Shown here piece after piece: positions 6,416-6,752 of a DNA stretch of 6,752 nt. Within the stretch, counting starts at the first letter, position 1; every line of letters begins with the position of its first letter. Origin of the DNA: Lachnospiraceae bacterium UBA7598 (GTDB lineage Bacteria > Bacillota > Clostridia > Lachnospirales > Lachnospiraceae); the NCBI GenBank assembly GCA_002474415.1, contig DLQV01000283.1, positions 1-6,752 of the forward strand, written 5' to 3'. Made by a program: the position numbers and the translations under genes. Below the pieces are notes generated by a model. That model searched no databases. It worked only from the letters and a program-made list of their open reading frames with translations, and had not been told where the DNA came from.

Positions 6416-6442
6416 GTATCGTCACATCTTTCAAAAACTTTA
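6416..6442 (-). promoter_or_regulatory. Sigma-28/SigD-type promoter candidate for the DUF6033-like gene
   Basis: On the minus strand TAAA (6439-6442) is followed by exactly 15 bases and then GACGATAC (6416-6423). The known SigD/sigma-28 pattern is TAAA, about 15 bases, GCCGATAT, so the -35 and spacing are exact and six of eight -10 bases match. Transcription would start near 6408, leaving a leader of about 60 bases before the ATG at 6346. No comparably good sigma-A promoter was seen in this stretch. The assignment was made by eye and needs statistical support. Confidence 0.5.
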
Positions 6443-6478
6443 TACATCGAATGTGTTGATCCGGCATATATGCAATAT

Positions 6479-6637
6479 TCAGAAATTTTTCAGCAGAAAT
6501 CCACGAATTGTCTGCACATAATCCTCTACTTTCAGGACTGTCGAAAGGTGCCCACCCGAAACATATTTGATGGTTGGGTTATGCATCAGCTGAATGAGAT
6601 CTTTCTGCATTTTACCGGAAAAGAAATTCTGATCCGG
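6479..6637 (-). pseudogene. 3' remnant of an alpha/beta-hydrolase gene
   Basis: An open minus-strand stretch ending at a TGA (6479-6481) reads like the C-terminal end of an alpha/beta hydrolase. It runs from PDQNFFSGKMQKDL, through HNPTIKYVSGGHLSTVL, to DYVQTIRGFLL. The Asp and the His of GGH are 28 residues apart, as expected for the acid and histidine of a catalytic triad, and the ending fits the final helix of the fold. The nucleophile region and everything upstream are missing. The reading frame merges into the promoter of the plus-strand gene at 6745, and no ribosome-binding site precedes any in-frame ATG. This looks like debris of a deleted or displaced gene. The match is short and was recognised by eye, so chance similarity is possible. 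Confidence 0.42.
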
Positions 6638-6672
6638 AAAGTTCAAAGCATTCCCTGTCCGATGGAATATTG

Positions 6673-6681
6673 TGGTATAAT
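6673..6681 (+). promoter_or_regulatory. Extended -10 promoter for the gene starting at 6745
   Basis: TGGTATAAT is a consensus -10 (6676-6681) with a TGn extension. The -35 is poor (TTCCCT at 6651-6656, 19-base spacer). Transcription would begin near 6688, giving a leader of about 57 bases before the ATG at 6745. Confidence 0.75.
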
Positions 6682-6744
6682 ATGAAAGAAGCAGAAACGG
6701 CGCGAAAGAATGGTCTTTCATGCAAACGAAGGAGGAGTTCATTT

Positions 6745-6752
6745 ATGAAGAA
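6745..6752 (+). CDS. Start of an unidentified gene, truncated by the window end
   Basis: Only ATG AAG AA is present (Met-Lys-, then Lys or Asn). The gene is inferred from a near-perfect Shine-Dalgarno, AAGGAGGAG (6729-6737), seven bases before the ATG, together with the extended -10 promoter at 6673-6681. The product cannot be identified. Confidence 0.7.

Noticed and set aside
6464..6473. A 10-base perfect palindrome, GCATATATGC.
   Set aside because: Too short and AT-rich to support an operator or terminator without a second copy; chance occurrence is likely.
6380..6685. A 101-codon plus-strand frame across the intergenic region.
   Set aside because: No ribosome-binding site, no family features, and it overlaps the sigma-28-like promoter, the hydrolase remnant and the next gene's promoter.
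6347..6744. Searched for tRNA, riboswitch, CRISPR, insertion-sequence ends and attachment sites in the largest gene-free stretch and elsewhere.
   Set aside because: No cloverleaf, repeat array, inverted terminal repeats or conserved aptamer elements were recognised by eye anywhere in the window.

Overview
The window looks like chromosomal DNA from a low-to-moderate-GC Gram-positive anaerobe of the class Clostridia, most likely Lachnospiraceae. This rests on strong Shine-Dalgarno sequences (AGGAGG, GGGAGG, AAGGAGGAG), extended -10 promoters of the TGnTATAAT type, a lipoprotein binding protein, a TTG start, and a lysine/glutamate-rich protein of a type I associate with that family (probably DUF6033). 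This is inference; there is no rRNA or other marker gene to fix the taxon.

Layout. (1) Positions 103-2473, plus strand: a tight three-gene cluster with gaps of 20 and 17 bases. It encodes a TAXI-family solute-binding lipoprotein, a GltS-type sodium/glutamate symporter and a 62-residue protein carrying an exactly duplicated decapeptide. It ends in a strong hairpin (2477-2523) that can terminate transcription from both sides. (2) Positions 2525-3424, minus strand: an unrecognised four-helix membrane protein with a very basic cytoplasmic linker and a small C-terminal domain, with its own extended -10 promoter at 3467-3475. (3) Positions 3496-6346, minus strand: three genes in the same direction, in transcription order a DUF6033-like protein, an HNH nuclease-like protein with a C-terminal membrane helix, and a MATE-family transporter (gaps 32 and 29 bases). 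The first has a flagellar sigma-28/SigD-like promoter at 6416-6442. (4) Positions 6347-6744 hold that promoter, a remnant of an alpha/beta-hydrolase gene on the minus strand, and the promoter and ribosome-binding site of a plus-strand gene that begins at 6745 and runs off the window.

The most interesting part is the first cluster. TAXI proteins normally feed TRAP membrane permeases, but here the only membrane partner is a GltS symporter. That suggests a binding-protein-assisted glutamate-type symporter built from parts of two families, with the small repeat protein as a possible third component. The second point of interest is the minus-strand group, where a membrane-anchored HNH protein sits behind a putative motility-sigma promoter.
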